Origin: Sepiola atlantica
Taxonomy: Eukaryota; Mollusca; Cephalopoda; Sepiida; Sepiolidae
Length of the DNA stretch: 64,000 nucleotides
Assembly (NCBI GenBank): GCA_963556195.1
Contig: OY744517.1
Coordinates: 143,428,847-143,492,846 of the forward strand
Direction: 5' to 3'
Shown: one piece after another, positions 63,245-64,000 of the stretch
Layout: each line of letters begins with the position of its first letter
Position numbering within the stretch: position 1 is the stretch's first letter
The notes under the pieces: generated by a model
Told to the model about the DNA's origin: nothing
Seen by the model: only the letters and a program-made list of their open reading frames with translations
Databases searched by the model: none
Position numbers and translations under genes: made by a program

Positions 63245-63540
63245 TTAACCTACATACGCCGGTGGTTCAATATTTTGTTATCATTAGTGTAAGATGGGAC
63301 ATAATCAGCCTCGACTCTGCAAGCTAGCGCTCTAACCCCACGGCCACGAGAAATGATCACGTAAAGAAGGGAAATGTATTTCTATTTGTGCGTTGAGAAA
63401 GGAGGTCACATATAGTAGAGAGTCAAGAGTGTTCAACAACTGACTCGGAACTTTTCATATATATGGTAACAGTCTATTTTAACTCCCCGAACAGCGCTCT
63501 ACTTTAATTTCTCATAAGAAGCTAATAACAATATTTTATT
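63245..63540 (-). repeat. Hammerhead SINE family ii, copy 2
   Basis: Aligned with 16,739-17,048: ACCTACATACGCCGG at the left end, A-box-like GGCCGTGGGGTTAGAGCGC (minus strand, 63,327-63,348), B-box-like AGAGTCGAGGCTG (63,306-63,319), and CTC.GAACAGCGCTCTACTTT near the right end. Hammerhead at 63,249-63,293. Confidence 0.7.
63249..63293 (-). ncRNA. Hammerhead-like motif, family ii copy 2, decayed
   Basis: Minus strand: stem I CUUACA (63,293-63,288) with UGUAGG (63,254-63,249), six pairs with one G-U; core CUAAUGA, i.e. CUGAUGA with G5 to A; poorly paired stem II; GAAC in place of GAAA; CACCGGCGUA stem III and GUA triplet as in copy 1. Inactive, but it has the correct core length, which supports the family assignment. 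Confidence 0.55.
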
Positions 63541-64000
63541 AAATAAATATTAAATTATAATATATACATATATGTATGTATATATATATTGAAGGTTGAT
63601 CCAAAGTGTATATATATATATATATATATATATAAATTTATTTTATTTTATTTATTTATTTATTCATTTATACTGTGATTTATTCGTAGTTTTATTCTCA
63701 TGTAGTTATTCGTATTTTGTTTTATTATACTATATTATTTTATATGTATTTTATTATATTTATGATATGTTATTCTCTATAATTATTTAAAATTATCTTT
63801 TTTATCCCTTTTATTTATTAATCTTAATCTTAATTTTTATTGTATTTCTTTTTATATTATTATATTATTATTTTTATATATATTATTTATGTATATTTTC
63901 TATATATGTTTTATATATTTTTTAATATACTTTTTCATATTTTATTATTATTAGTAGTAGTAGTGTTATCATTATTATTATCATTATTATGATTATTATT
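63541..64000. repeat. AT-rich low-complexity DNA
   Basis: TA run at 63,608-63,633 followed by T/A-rich sequence and short TTA/TTAT repeats to the window end. No gene. Confidence 0.8.

Overview
This is eukaryotic DNA and almost certainly repeat-rich intergenic sequence from a metazoan. Long (TA)n tracts, tRNA-derived SINE modules, many decayed non-LTR retrotransposons, Penelope-like elements, gypsy-type LTR elements and one mariner suggest a mollusc, most likely a cephalopod (octopus-like). The organism assignment is an inference from repeat style; no host gene confirms it. I recognise no host exon, rRNA, functional tRNA, CRISPR array or operon. Every open frame that I can identify belongs to a transposable element, and nearly all carry stops, frameshifts or truncations.

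Layout. 0-6 kb: gypsy integrase remnant, AT-rich DNA, a tRNA-like foldback repeat and a minus-strand LINE (family C). 6-13.5 kb: a plus-strand LINE (family A), a SINE whose head matches U2 snRNA, a nearly full-length but broken minus-strand LINE (family B) and an 850-bp minisatellite. 14-19.8 kb: (TA)n arrays, a mariner inside (TA)n, two hammerhead-bearing repeats and a family A LINE split by a MITE-like insertion. 20.7-26 kb: dispersed repeats, then a Penelope-like element (PLE; RT plus GIY-YIG nuclease) followed by an apparently complete hammerhead ribozyme and a second hammerhead SINE. 29.4-33.3 kb: LINE family B nested inside LINE family D. 33-43 kb: unnamed dispersed repeats, a 162-bp tandem repeat, LINE scraps and another hammerhead SINE copy. 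43.9-47.7 kb: a minus-strand gypsy-like LTR retrotransposon with a LINE fragment in its protease. 48-58.3 kb: more dispersed repeats, LINE E, a minisatellite interrupted by an insertion, a second gypsy integrase and a cluster of SINE bodies related to the U2 SINE. 58.6-64 kb: LINE A fragment, a palindrome, PLE nuclease remnant, second U2 SINE, LINE D 3' end, a foldback element with outward-facing hammerheads and another hammerhead SINE.

The main result is a group of at least eight hammerhead ribozyme (HHR) motifs in four repeat contexts. Within about 450 bp at 25.3-25.8 kb there is an HHR with all core residues intact (25,342-25,389) and a decayed one. In two families the HHR lies directly downstream of A-box/B-box (RNA polymerase III type) motifs and next to (TA)n. 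This suggests transcription units of the form tRNA-like promoter, then self-cleaving ribozyme, then (TA)n, living beside autonomous PLEs that could mobilise them. HHRs are established in PLEs, in schistosome SINE-like repeats and in small retrozymes; the combination and families here are what deserve checking. A second result is a SINE family with a U2 snRNA-derived head.
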